Shown piece after piece: positions 17,834 through 26,156 of a stretch of DNA of 64,000 bases. Origin of the DNA: Natrialba chahannaoensis JCM 10990 (lineage in GTDB: Archaea > Halobacteriota > Halobacteria > Halobacteriales > Natrialbaceae); NCBI RefSeq assembly GCF_000337135.1, contig NZ_AOIN01000008.1:304254-368253 (forward strand), in the 5' to 3' direction. Within the stretch, counting starts at the first letter, position 1, and every line of letters begins with the position of its first letter. The notes under the pieces are model-generated. The model had not been told where the DNA came from. It saw only the letters and a list, made by a program, of their open reading frames with translations, and searched no databases. Position numbers and translations under genes: made by a program.

Positions 17834-19516
17834 CTATTCTGCGTTTGTGTGTGAGGCCGAGTCCGTATCAGGAGCGGTTTCGCTTTCTGTCCCCGGCGTT
17901 GTCTCCGGAGCCGGAGACGGGACCGGGACCGAGGTCGAGGACGGTAACGCACTCGAGACCAGCACCGGTTCTGGTATCGTGCCTGCGTCCGGACGCCCGC
18001 TCACAGCCTGCTCGATGCGGGCTGCGCGCGTCCAGCCGAGTTCTGTGGTTGTGAGCACATCCAGCAGACACTTGACGTTGAGCGCGTCGTGGAACTGCTT
18101 GTAGCCGACAACGAGCAGCGGCGCGTAGACGAGCAGCCGCCAGTCCTCGCCCTCGATCTGGATACCGAGCGCCGCAATCAGGAAGACGATGCTCGTGAAG
18201 AAGACGAACACCGCGAGCACGGTGAGGATGTGACCAGCAGCGATTAGCCAGACGATGTATGCCAGCACGACGAAACTCGCAAGCGGCAGGAAGAACATCT
18301 CGACCAGCCGGAACGGGAGCGCGATCCGGTTTAAGTAGCCATACGACGAGTCCGTCACGACCGGCCAGTGCTTGATGATCGTCATGTAGTTGCCACGGTA
18401 CCAGCGCAGGCGCTGGCGGTAGAGGTCGTGCCAGGTCGCCGGTGCTTCGGTGTAGACACGTGCGTCACTCACGGAGACGCGGTAGCCAGCCCGAAGCACC
18501 TTCATCGTCACGTCGAAGTCCTCCGTGAGCGTGTCGGGATCGTAGGCGAACACCTCCGAGAGCACCTCGCGGCGATACGCACCCAGACAACCAGGGACGA
18601 CCATCACGATACCGAAGTAATCGAGCGCGCGCCGGTAGATGTTCACACCGATGGTGTACTCGAGTTGCTGGCAGCGGGTGACGAGCGAGTCACGGTTCCA
18701 GATGGTGACGTTGCTCGCGACGGCACCGATGTCCTCGTCGGCGGCGAACGGTGCGACGAGGTGCTTCAGGGCGTCTGGGTCGATGATACTGTCGGCGTCG
18801 ACGGTGACGATGATATCGCCGGAGGCAAACAGGAGCCCGTAGTTCAGCGCGGAGTACTTGCCGCCGTTTGTCTTGCTGACGACTGAGACCCGCTCACTCG
18901 CGGCAGCGAAGGCGCTCGCCTCGGCGAACGTGTCGTCAGTGCTGCCGTCGTCAACCACGATGATTTCGAGCGCGTCTACAGGATAGTCAGCATCGAGCAG
19001 AGATTGGATCGTTCGACCGACGTACCCCTCCTCGTTGTAGGCCGGGATGAGGACGGTAAGCTGCGGGTAGGGCAATTTCGGCACGTACTTCGAGCGGCCG
19101 ACCTGGTCGTGGAAGAACGCGATGAACGCAATGAACCAGTAGTAGACGAAGATCAACACGACGGCCCCGAGGTGGACGAGCGCAAGCAGTGATGGTCTGA
19201 GCCAGCCAAGCCAGACGATGAGCGCGATATAGCAGGTGACGGCAACCGCCAACCCTCGCGTTCCGAAGACGGCCCGGAATCGTGGGGCGCGTTCGACGAC
19301 GTAGTACGACCAGCCGAGATAGACCAGTAACAGGACGCCGAGGAGTGCGATGGCGTACAGCGTCTGTGGGGCCATCACGTCGATCAGCAGCCAGAACGGC
19401 ACCAGTGCGGAGAGAAACAGCGCAACCGAGCGCCACTTGACCGACTGTAGCTGCCGGATCGCGAACTGTGTGCGCTCGCGACCGAGGACGACTGGCGCGA
19501 TCATGATTGGATTCAT
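17834..19516 (-). CDS. Membrane glycosyltransferase, family GT2 (chitin/PNAG synthase-like)
   Basis: A 560-residue processive-type glycosyltransferase. Two or three N-terminal helices (about 25-120) precede the GT-A domain: LIPAYNEEGYV near 151, VVDDGSTDDT near 180, VDADS (metal-binding DxD) near 235, TEDFD near 335 (general base) and QRLRWYRGN near 378 (Q-x-x-R-W), the signature set of synthases such as PgaC/BcsA. Three to four helices follow (about 410-500); the last 50 residues are Ser/Pro/Thr rich. The ATG at 19516 overlaps the stop of the upstream deacetylase gene (ATGA), implying translational coupling and a joint role in making a surface polysaccharide whose sugars could be deacetylated. 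The nucleotide-sugar used is not predictable. Confidence 0.88.
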   Translation of the reverse strand: MNPIMIAPVVLGRERTQFAIRQLQSVKWRSVALFLSALVPFWLLIDVMAPQTLYAIALLGVLLLVYLGWSYYVVERAPRFRAVFGTRGLAVAVTCYIALIVWLGWLRPSLLALVHLGAVVLIFVYYWFIAFIAFFHDQVGRSKYVPKLPYPQLTVLIPAYNEEGYVGRTIQSLLDADYPVDALEIIVVDDGSTDDTFAEASAFAAASERVSVVSKTNGGKYSALNYGLLFASGDIIVTVDADSIIDPDALKHLVAPFAADEDIGAVASNVTIWNRDSLVTRCQQLEYTIGVNIYRRALDYFGIVMVVPGCLGAYRREVLSEVFAYDPDTLTEDFDVTMKVLRAGYRVSVSDARVYTEAPATWHDLYRQRLRWYRGNYMTIIKHWPVVTDSSYGYLNRIALPFRLVEMFFLPLASFVVLAYIVWLIAAGHILTVLAVFVFFTSIVFLIAALGIQIEGEDWRLLVYAPLLVVGYKQFHDALNVKCLLDVLTTTELGWTRAARIEQAVSGRPDAGTIPEPVLVSSALPSSTSVPVPSPAPETTPGTESETAPDTDSASHTNAE

Positions 19517-20997
19517 CGACCCACCCACTGTTTTATCGCCGCGAGCGCCTGTTCGGACTCCGTGTCCTCGTCAGACGATTCGACCTGCTCCGCTGTAATC
19601 GCAACGTGAGCCGGTTCGAGAACGCGCCAGCCATCGTCCGTCTGTTCGACCGTCCCCATCTCGAGTCCGAGCGCGAACTGTTCGATGGTCAAAAAGCCCG
19701 TGTTCTCGTCTTTCATGTGCTGGACGAGCAACTCGAGTTGCTCGACGCGCTCGTCGGTCGTGAAGTACTGGTAGTGAAACATCACGACGTGAACATCGTT
19801 CGCTGCGTGGGCCTCATCGAACGAGTTGGTGAGCGTCTCGAGGTCCTCGAACGGGACGTCGGTTTCATCGTTGGATTCGTTGCTGTCCTCGTCCTCGGAG
19901 TCGTCTGCCTCCTCCGCCTCAAGTGCCTGTTCCTCGTAGGCGGTCCAGTTTTCGAACGCCTGGGTTTCGGGGATGTGAAGGAGGCCGCCGTCTTCGAAGA
20001 CGGTCTCGTCGGTGGCAGTATCGTTGTTTCCGTCGCTGTCACCGCTGTTGTCGCTCGTGTTGTCGTTCGCATCGAAGTACGCATCGGTGAACCACTCGCC
20101 ACCAGAGACGGTGGTGTAGTTCGCTTCCTCGAGGATCGATACCGTCGTCTCGTCGTAGGTGTTCATCGGTGGGATGAACGTCGAGGACGGCGAGTGGACA
20201 CACTCATCGAGCAGTTCCTCGCCGGCTTCGAGCCGGTCGCGTTGCTCGTCCGCTGGGAGGTCACCGAACTCGCTCGCACCGTAGAAGTCCGTCTCCGCCT
20301 CGTGGGTGTAGCCGTGCAGCGCCATCTCGAACTGACCGGGATAGTCGTCCTCGAGTGACTGCAGGTACGTACAGAGGTCGGGATCATCGGTCAGCGGTGC
20401 CTCACCGTTCGTGTCCGGAATAATCCCCAGCGTTACCGGCACCTCCTCGTCGATGAACACCTGATTTACGTCCCGAAGCTCGTCCTGATTGTACCAGGCC
20501 TGCACGTCGTCGTTTCGAAAGAGAACGATGGAGTCGTACTCCTCCCACTCCGGTTCACCCGCGGCCACCGTCGCCGACTCGGTCTCGAGCATCGGCATCA
20601 CCGATATCGCCCCGGTGATCCCGGCCAGGAGCACCATCACGACGAGCGCCGAACTCAACAGTTGCCGGGCCAGCCGCGACTCGGGAACGTAGCGCGCCGG
20701 CAGCCAGTTCAGGTTGTCCTCTCGCGACGGGAGCGTCGGAAACGTCACCGTCGGGAGCGGCGGTGCGACATCCAGATTGAGAGCGAAATCGTCGGTGGCG
20801 CGCGCATCGCACTCGAGACACCGGCCGACTGTCTGGAGTCGCGTGAGGTCGTCCGCCGAAACCTGTCGGGTGCACTTCTCACAGCCGTCCACAAAGTCAT
20901 CTTCCGGCGCGACGTGGCCGCAGACGTGTTCGTCGATGTGCTCTGCAGTGATCGTACGTGAACCACAGACAGGACAGGTGGACGGGAGTGAACTCAT
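19513..20997 (-). CDS. Membrane-anchored polysaccharide deacetylase with N-terminal zinc ribbon
   Basis: A 494-residue protein in three parts. Residues 1-70 hold paired Cys motifs (CPVCGS, HVCGH, CEKC, CLEC) that fit one or two zinc ribbons. A transmembrane helix near 120-150 (LLSSALVVMVLLAGITGAISV) anchors it. The extracellular part is a NodB-like deacetylase: LFRNDDVQ (two metal-binding Asp), ALHGYTHE (H-x-x-x-H metal ligands), STFIPPMNTYD, then VVMFHYQYFTTD. A highly acidic Asn/Asp/Ser insert lies near 330-360. This type hydrolyses acetyl groups from N-acetylated sugars in surface polysaccharides. Starts MSSLPSTCPVC at 20997. It is coupled to the glycosyltransferase gene by an ATGA overlap. 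Confidence 0.82.
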   Translation of the reverse strand: MSSLPSTCPVCGSRTITAEHIDEHVCGHVAPEDDFVDGCEKCTRQVSADDLTRLQTVGRCLECDARATDDFALNLDVAPPLPTVTFPTLPSREDNLNWLPARYVPESRLARQLLSSALVVMVLLAGITGAISVMPMLETESATVAAGEPEWEEYDSIVLFRNDDVQAWYNQDELRDVNQVFIDEEVPVTLGIIPDTNGEAPLTDDPDLCTYLQSLEDDYPGQFEMALHGYTHEAETDFYGASEFGDLPADEQRDRLEAGEELLDECVHSPSSTFIPPMNTYDETTVSILEEANYTTVSGGEWFTDAYFDANDNTSDNSGDSDGNNDTATDETVFEDGGLLHIPETQAFENWTAYEEQALEAEEADDSEDEDSNESNDETDVPFEDLETLTNSFDEAHAANDVHVVMFHYQYFTTDERVEQLELLVQHMKDENTGFLTIEQFALGLEMGTVEQTDDGWRVLEPAHVAITAEQVESSDEDTESEQALAAIKQWVGR

Positions 20998-21197
20998 ACT
21001 AGAAATAGGAGAGTTGAGACGGCCAGTACTGTCAGCGACCTGCACGTAGTCTCTGTGGGTTACCTTGAGGTAACTCCAGTTTTCCGTTCCGAACGGTCCG
21101 CTTGTTTATCATCGGTGGCGAGTACAGTAACAACCGACCAACAGCCAGGTCCGAAGACGAACTCCCACTCGTAACCGCGATCTCACATCGACGACCC

Positions 21198-22211
21198 ATG
21201 AGCCATCCACCTTCCCCGGCAGAGTCGACCGCACTGTCGATCCTCGGCACCAAGTGGAAGCCCCGGCTGATCGTCGCCCTCGCGATCAATGATCGGCTCG
21301 GGTTTGGCGATTTAAAACGCGAACTCGCCGGTATCTCGGGAAAAGTATTGTCGGAGAACCTGGAGGAACTGCGCGATCACAACATCGTCTCACGCGATGT
21401 CGTGCAGGAACAGCCCCGCCGCGTCGAGTACGAACTGACTAGTGCCGGACGAGAACTGTACGGAGTTCTTGAATCCCTTGCAGACTGGGATGCGACGTAC
21501 GCAACCGAGCGCGGCAGACCAACAGTTCTGCTCGCTGAAGACGATCCACGGCTCCGGGAGCTGTACGCACTGTGGTTGCAAACCGACTACGACGTGGTGA
21601 CAGCAGCAGATGGCAAGGAAGCGCTCCGCTTGCTCGATGAGACCATCGATGTGGCAGTGCTCGCTCGTGACCTACCAACACTGGATGGTCCCGCAATCGC
21701 AGCCGCACTCGAGACGACCAGCCAACGAACACCGGTCGCGATCGTAACGTCAGGAAATATTTTCCCTGACGATGTGTCGATACCGGCAGATGTGTTGGTC
21801 CGCGATCCGCTCTCGAAAACCACCCTCCGAGAGATCGTGGGGCGATTGACGCGACTCAGATCGGAGTCGTCGATTGGTCGAGACGTTCGTGCGCGTCGCA
21901 ACCGACTGACGTTCGTCGAACGCCACCTCGGGCCGACGGTATCGGCGACCGATGCCTACCAGCAGGTAGCGGACGAACTGGCAGCACTCGAGCAGGAACG
22001 AGCGGCGGCGGCCGAGTCGAGAGAACCCTGGCGGCGACTGCGATCGACAGCGGACTCAAACTCAGACTCAGACTCAGACTCGGCGTCCGCGGCCACGAGT
22101 CGAGCACAACGCCCCGAGCGAGAGCGTGACCACAAGCGAACCCACGCGACCGGAAACTCGGCCGAAGACACCAGCACACACAACGACAGTGACGGTGATG
22201 AAAACAAATGA
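21198..22211 (+). CDS. HxlR-type winged helix fused to a degenerate receiver and HalX-like domain
   Basis: A 337-residue regulator. Residues 10-95 are an HxlR winged helix (LSILGTKWKPRLIVAL, LKRELAGISGKVLSENLEEL, SRDVVQEQPRRVEYELT). Residues about 108-220 are a CheY-like receiver: the acidic pocket is kept (VLLAEDD), but the phospho-acceptor position reads VAVLARDLP, so Asp is replaced by Ala156, and the usual conserved Lys near the end reads LVRDPLSK. Residues about 225-275 (ARRNRLTFVERHLGPTVSAT, ALEQER) resemble the HalX helical domain; a Ser/Asp-rich tail follows. Likely a DNA-binding regulator that does not depend on phosphorylation. Its stop overlaps the next start (ATGA at 22208), so the genes are coupled. 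The TTTATC box at 21103 is about 95 bases upstream, giving a leader. Confidence 0.8.
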   Translation: MSHPPSPAESTALSILGTKWKPRLIVALAINDRLGFGDLKRELAGISGKVLSENLEELRDHNIVSRDVVQEQPRRVEYELTSAGRELYGVLESLADWDATYATERGRPTVLLAEDDPRLRELYALWLQTDYDVVTAADGKEALRLLDETIDVAVLARDLPTLDGPAIAAALETTSQRTPVAIVTSGNIFPDDVSIPADVLVRDPLSKTTLREIVGRLTRLRSESSIGRDVRARRNRLTFVERHLGPTVSATDAYQQVADELAALEQERAAAAESREPWRRLRSTADSNSDSDSDSASAATSRAQRPERERDHKRTHATGNSAEDTSTHNDSDGDENK

Positions 22212-22808
22212 CTGGGGCGAACGAAACAGCCGACGTCCAATCGATCTTGCTCGTCGAAGACGACAATCTCCAGGCGCGGCTGTATCAGATGATGCTCCAG
22301 CAACTCGCAAGTCAGGAGGATGCGCCACTCGAGTTGGTGTCCGTCGAGCACGTCGAAACGCTGGCAGAGACTCGAAACGCGATCGACACGCCCGAGACAG
22401 ACGACACGACGACAACCGAGACGGGTGACTGCCCGTTCGACCTTATCCTCCTCGATCTGAACCTCCCCGACTCGAATCGCCTCGACACACTGACGTCGGT
22501 ACTCGAGTTTACCCACGAGATACCGGTTGTCATCCTGACCGCGATGGACGACACCGAACTCGGCCAGCGGGCGGTCGAACGTGGTGCGCAAGACTTTCTG
22601 ATGAAAGAACACGTGACACCGCGGCTGCTCGGACAGACCGTGGCCTACGCTGTTGAGCGCCAGCACCAGCGCGCTGAAATCGAACGCCAGCGTCGCGAGT
22701 TAGCGCTGCTTCACTGGCACGTCCGCCACGAGTATCGTGGCGATGCCGCGGTAATACTTGGTTGGGCGTCGGAGCTCACGGCGAGCGATCCCGACACGCA
22801 GCGGACAA

Positions 22809-22816
22809 TCGCACGA
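22809..22816 (+). repeat. Target-site duplication, left copy (TCGCACGA)
   Basis: Eight bases directly before the IS left end, repeated exactly at 23817-23824 after the right end. Removing one copy with the IS restores the reading frame of the host gene. Confidence 0.93.
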
Positions 22817-22841
22817 CGCTCTTCTGTAGGAGATTGTTGAT
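22817..22841 (+). repeat. IS left terminal inverted repeat
   Basis: Begins CGCTCTTCTGTAGG and ends TTGTTGAT; the right end (23792-23816) reads the complement with about 5 mismatches in 25 positions. Confidence 0.88.
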
Positions 22842-22906
22842 ATTGCTCAGCTGTCGCTGTGGAATCGAAGAGAGCAAGGACACCGCGTCAGCGGTGTCCG
22901 TTAGGC

Positions 22907-23790
22907 ATGATTCCGCTCGATGTGTTTGGATCGGAATCGATCGCAGCGGACCTGTTGGCGCAGGTTCGCTGGCGTAACGGTGTTACTTGCCCTCGCTGCA
23001 GTTCTGACCTGACGGTCAAGAACGGCAGCTATGGATACTTTCAGCGCTATCTCTGTAAGAATTGCGACCGCACGTTCAACGACAAGACTGGCACAATCTT
23101 CGCCCATTCGAAAGTCGCACTCAGAAAGTGGCTGTCCTCGATTTACGCGTTTCTCCGGTTTAACACGAGTCTTCGCCAGCTTCAGCTAGAAATCGACGTT
23201 CAGTACAAAACGATCTACCAACGCGTCGAGCGCTTCACGAAGGCGCTCGACGCGCCTTCGCTCGATCTTGTTGGTCCAGTCGAGATCGACGAAGTCTACG
23301 TTTCTGCAGGGCTGAAAGGCCGCGAGCGCGACCAAGAGTCGCGCTCGCGTGGCCTGTCCACGCGTGGACGAGGATCGTACGATCAGGACAAACCGCCGGT
23401 GTTCACGATCGTCGATCGCGCCACCGGCGAGCGATACGTGATCCCGCGAAATCAGCCGACGAATCGACGATTCGGCTCCTTCTCGCAAACCGCGAGAAGG
23501 AGCCACTGACTGTCTACACCGATGGATTTCGTGCCTACGATCCGTTGGCCGAGGACGACGCATTCGACCGCGAATACGTCGTCCATGGTGACGGCGAGTA
23601 CGCTGACGAAAACGTTCACGTCAACACCTGCGAGAGCCACGGATCGCTGCTGCGACCGTGGCTCTCGCCTCATCGAGGCGTCTCAAAAGACAAGCTCACA
23701 CAGCATCTCCGAGCGTTCCAACTTCGACGAAAGCTACTGCGGAAACCAGGGAGAGAAGCGCTCAAACACGCTGTCAAAGCCACTCTGTGA
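22907..23790 (+). pseudogene. IS1595-family transposase, frameshifted
   Basis: The first frame (22907 to 23509) starts MIPLDVFGSES and has the IS1595 N-terminal zinc ribbon (CPRCSS, CKNCDRTF), the helical FAHSKVALRKWL region and the first catalytic Asp in GPVEIDEVYV. The rest continues in the -1 frame: after VIPR the sense is KSADESTIRLL, then VYTDGFRAY (second Asp), VNTCESHGSLLRPWL (Asn/Glu catalytic region) to TGA at 23790. The switch lies at 23447-23452 (CGAAAT), so one base is missing or a programmed -1 shift occurs. A hairpin GGACACCGC/GCGGTGTCC lies at 22878-22899, just before the ATG. I treat it as inactivated unless the shift is programmed. Confidence 0.85.
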
Positions 23791-23791
23791 A

Positions 23792-23816
23792 ATCAACAAA
23801 GTGCTACACAAGAGCG
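23792..23816 (-). repeat. IS right terminal inverted repeat
   Basis: Complement reads CGCTCTTGTGTAGC and ends TTGTTGAT, pairing with the left end at 22817-22841. Confidence 0.88.
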
Positions 23817-23824
23817 TCGCACGA
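23817..23824 (+). repeat. Target-site duplication, right copy (TCGCACGA)
   Basis: Exact match of 22809-22816 at the right border of the IS. Confidence 0.93.
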
Positions 23825-24567
23825 ATCATCGACGCGGGAGAACACATCGTCGACCTCACTGACTCGATCGCCGCGATGGTGCAGGCGATCGAAACGCCGA
23901 ATCCGGTTCGTAAGTCCGTCGCGCTTGATCCGGTGCTCGAAACGGCGGTCGACCGGCTTGAAACACGCTACGACAATCTGGGGTTCGAGTGGGATCCAAC
24001 ACCAGAAGTGGACGTTCAGGTGCTGTCAGACCAATTTCTCGGAATTGTCATCAGAGCGACTGTGCATACGCTCGTCGAATGCAGTGGTGTGTCACAGCAG
24101 CAGATCGTTCTGCGGCCGTTCCGAACCGAGACCAAGAGCGATGGCTGTTTCGAGTCGGAGTCGAGATCGAGGTCGAGATCAGAATCGGAGTCACAGTCGA
24201 GGCCGGAATCAGACCCCGAAGGCGACCAGCGTATCGCCAATACCGACGGAAAGAGCGACGATAGGAAGGGCGGCAACGAGACCAGCGCCGGGTTCGACCT
24301 CGTCGCACCCACACTCGAGAAAGCGGAGGTCAAGGCAACAGTAGATGAGCTGAACCAGGGGAGCGACATCGAGTCGATTCTGGTACAGACGTTTCTTGAC
24401 CGCTACGGTGGCGAGGTGAGAGTTATCTGCCCGGAAAATGATGGCGAAGAGCCCGTGCTACGTGTCGAATTGGATGCTGCCGAGTGAGTGTGTTGGCCCA
24501 CTATGACGGTATCTCGACCGGAGAGAAGCGCTCGAAGCTTGAAGCCCTTTGACCACGTACGATTGAT

Positions 24568-26004
24568 ATGACGGCAGTAGCAGACGGCGAGATTCGTGTG
24601 CTCTGTGTCGACGACGACAACGTCATTCTCGGGCTCACGAAGACCGTTCTCGAACGGCTCGAAGACTCCATCGTCGTCGAGACCGAAACGGATCCGACGG
24701 CAGCGCTCGATCGATTTCGAACACGAGACTACGACTGTGTCGTCTGTGACTACGAGATGCCGGGGCTGTCGGGGCTCGAACTGCACGATGCGATCCGCGA
24801 GGAAACCCCCACGATACCGGTGATCCTGTTCACCGGCGCTGGTTCGGAAGAGGTTGCAAGCGAGGCGATTCGGCGCGGCATAACCGATTATCTCCGGAAA
24901 GAACGCGGGATGGCACAGTACGACGTGCTTGCATCACGAATTACAACCGCAGTCGAGCGCTACCGCACATTCGAAGAGCTCCAGCGCAAGAACGCGGCGA
25001 TGGACGAAGCACCGGTCGGGATCGTGCTAACCGACTCGAGTCTCCCCGATAATCCGATCGTCTACGCCAACGAGGAGTTTTACGACCTGACCGGCTATCC
25101 CGCCGCGGAGGTACTCGGTCGAAACTGTCGATTTCTGCAGGGGGAACGAACCGAGCAGGAGCCGGTCGATCGAATGCGAACGGCGATCGAGGCGCGAGAG
25201 CCGATAACAACGGAAGTTCGAAACTACCGTCTCGACGGGACGATGTTCTGGAACGAGGTGACGATCGCACCGATCGACGACAGCGAAACGCCGTACTTCG
25301 TCGGCTTCCAGCACAATATAACTCGCCGGAAGCTCGCCGAGCAACGACTGAGCCGGCAGAACGAGCGACTCAAGGAGTTTACGGGAACCGTCTCACACGA
25401 CCTCCGTGGACCGCTTGCCGCCGCAACGGGCTATCTCGAACTGGCCCGGACGGAAGCAGATGATGTCCCGTTTCTCGACGACGTTGCAGCCGCACACCAG
25501 CGAATGGAGACCCTCATTGACGACCTGCTGGTGCTCGCTCGAGCCGGGAACGTCATCGACGACAGCGAACCAATCTCGATCGTGGAAACCGTCGAAAACG
25601 CCTGGAATCCTCCGCCTCATCTGGCAGTGACGCTCGATATTCAGATACCGGACGACGTGCAGGTTCAGGCGGACCAGAATCGGCTCGTACAACTATTCGA
25701 GAACCTCCTCGGAAACAGTCTCGAACACGGCGTTCACGACGATGACGGAACAGAGACAGTGACGATCACGGTCGGACCCCTCGAGGACGGGTTCTTCGTC
25801 GCGGACGACGGGCCCGGTATTCCGCCAGATAAGCGCGAGATCGTCTTCGAGTCCGGCTACACGACCAACCCAGACGGCACCGGACTCGGCCTTCGGATCG
25901 TCCAGGATATCGTCGATGCTCACGGCTGGAGTGTGATTGCAACCGAGAGCGACGAGGGCGGTGCTCGCTTCGAGATTACGGACGTATACAACAATGACGA
26001 CTGA
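24568..26004 (+). CDS. LOV-type receiver/PAS histidine kinase (likely blue-light sensor)
   Basis: A 478-residue hybrid protein. Residues 8-125: receiver with CVDDD, phospho-acceptor Asp61 in VVCDYEMPG and the end motif DYLRKE. Residues about 140-260: PAS with the LOV hallmark GRNCRFLQG; Cys187 is the flavin-adduct Cys, and the flavin-contact pattern NYRLDGTMFWN and YFVGFQ is also kept. HisKA: His277 in VSHDLRGPL. HATPase: N-box ENLLGNSLEH, DDGPGIPP, TGLGLRIV. The family binds FMN and responds to blue light; that is established for this motif, and applied here by inference. Starts MTAVADGEIRVLCVDDD 80 bases after the interrupted gene; together with it and the HxlR-receiver gene it forms a signalling locus. 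Confidence 0.88.
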   Translation: MTAVADGEIRVLCVDDDNVILGLTKTVLERLEDSIVVETETDPTAALDRFRTRDYDCVVCDYEMPGLSGLELHDAIREETPTIPVILFTGAGSEEVASEAIRRGITDYLRKERGMAQYDVLASRITTAVERYRTFEELQRKNAAMDEAPVGIVLTDSSLPDNPIVYANEEFYDLTGYPAAEVLGRNCRFLQGERTEQEPVDRMRTAIEAREPITTEVRNYRLDGTMFWNEVTIAPIDDSETPYFVGFQHNITRRKLAEQRLSRQNERLKEFTGTVSHDLRGPLAAATGYLELARTEADDVPFLDDVAAAHQRMETLIDDLLVLARAGNVIDDSEPISIVETVENAWNPPPHLAVTLDIQIPDDVQVQADQNRLVQLFENLLGNSLEHGVHDDDGTETVTITVGPLEDGFFVADDGPGIPPDKREIVFESGYTTNPDGTGLGLRIVQDIVDAHGWSVIATESDEGGARFEITDVYNNDD

Positions 26005-26123
26005 AATGAGCCACAACGTACAGCCAGCATGCCAGCGTGAGCCGCGTCACTGCCGACGCAACGACCAACCACTACCCACGTGACAACCACCACTTCCGGG
26101 ACGGTTCTCGTCCGAAAGGGTGC

Positions 26124-26131
26124 CTTTTTAT
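26124..26131 (+). promoter_or_regulatory. TATA box of the PCNA gene
   Basis: CTTTTTAT centred about 29 bases before the ATG at 26157; the leader would be near zero length. Confidence 0.65.
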
Positions 26132-26156
26132 GCCAACCGTCCGTAGCCCGATTCAT

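Larger units (their letters stand above)
22817..23816 (+). mobile_element. IS1595-family insertion sequence, 1000 bp
   Basis: Ends are defined by imperfect inverted repeats of about 25 bases (left CGCTCTTCTGTAGGAG, right complement CGCTCTTGTGTAGCAC, both running into TTGTTGAT), flanked by an 8-base direct repeat TCGCACGA (22809-22816 and 23817-23824). Eight-base duplications and a zinc-ribbon DDE transposase fit the IS1595 family. It carries a single transposase gene with one frameshift. The insertion splits a receiver/kinase gene. Several long perfect hairpins lie within it (see findings). Confidence 0.92.
22208..24487 (+). pseudogene. Receiver/histidine-kinase gene interrupted by an IS element
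   Basis: The 5' part (22208-22816) codes for an N-terminal receiver (ILLVEDD, phospho-acceptor Asp83 in LILLDLNLP, Lys in FLMKEH), a coiled-coil and the start of a HisKA-like domain (HWHVRHEYRGDAA, ILGWASEL). At codon 203 a 1000-bp IS follows; the gene resumes at 23825 with IIDAGEHIVDLTDSIAAMVQA. Joining at the 8-base target duplication restores one open frame of 426 codons, ending at 24487. The missing ATP-binding N-box (IVIRATVHTLVE has no Asn) and lack of clear G-boxes suggest the kinase half was already degenerate. A truncated receiver protein may still be made. The gene starts inside the HxlR-receiver gene stop. Confidence 0.85.
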
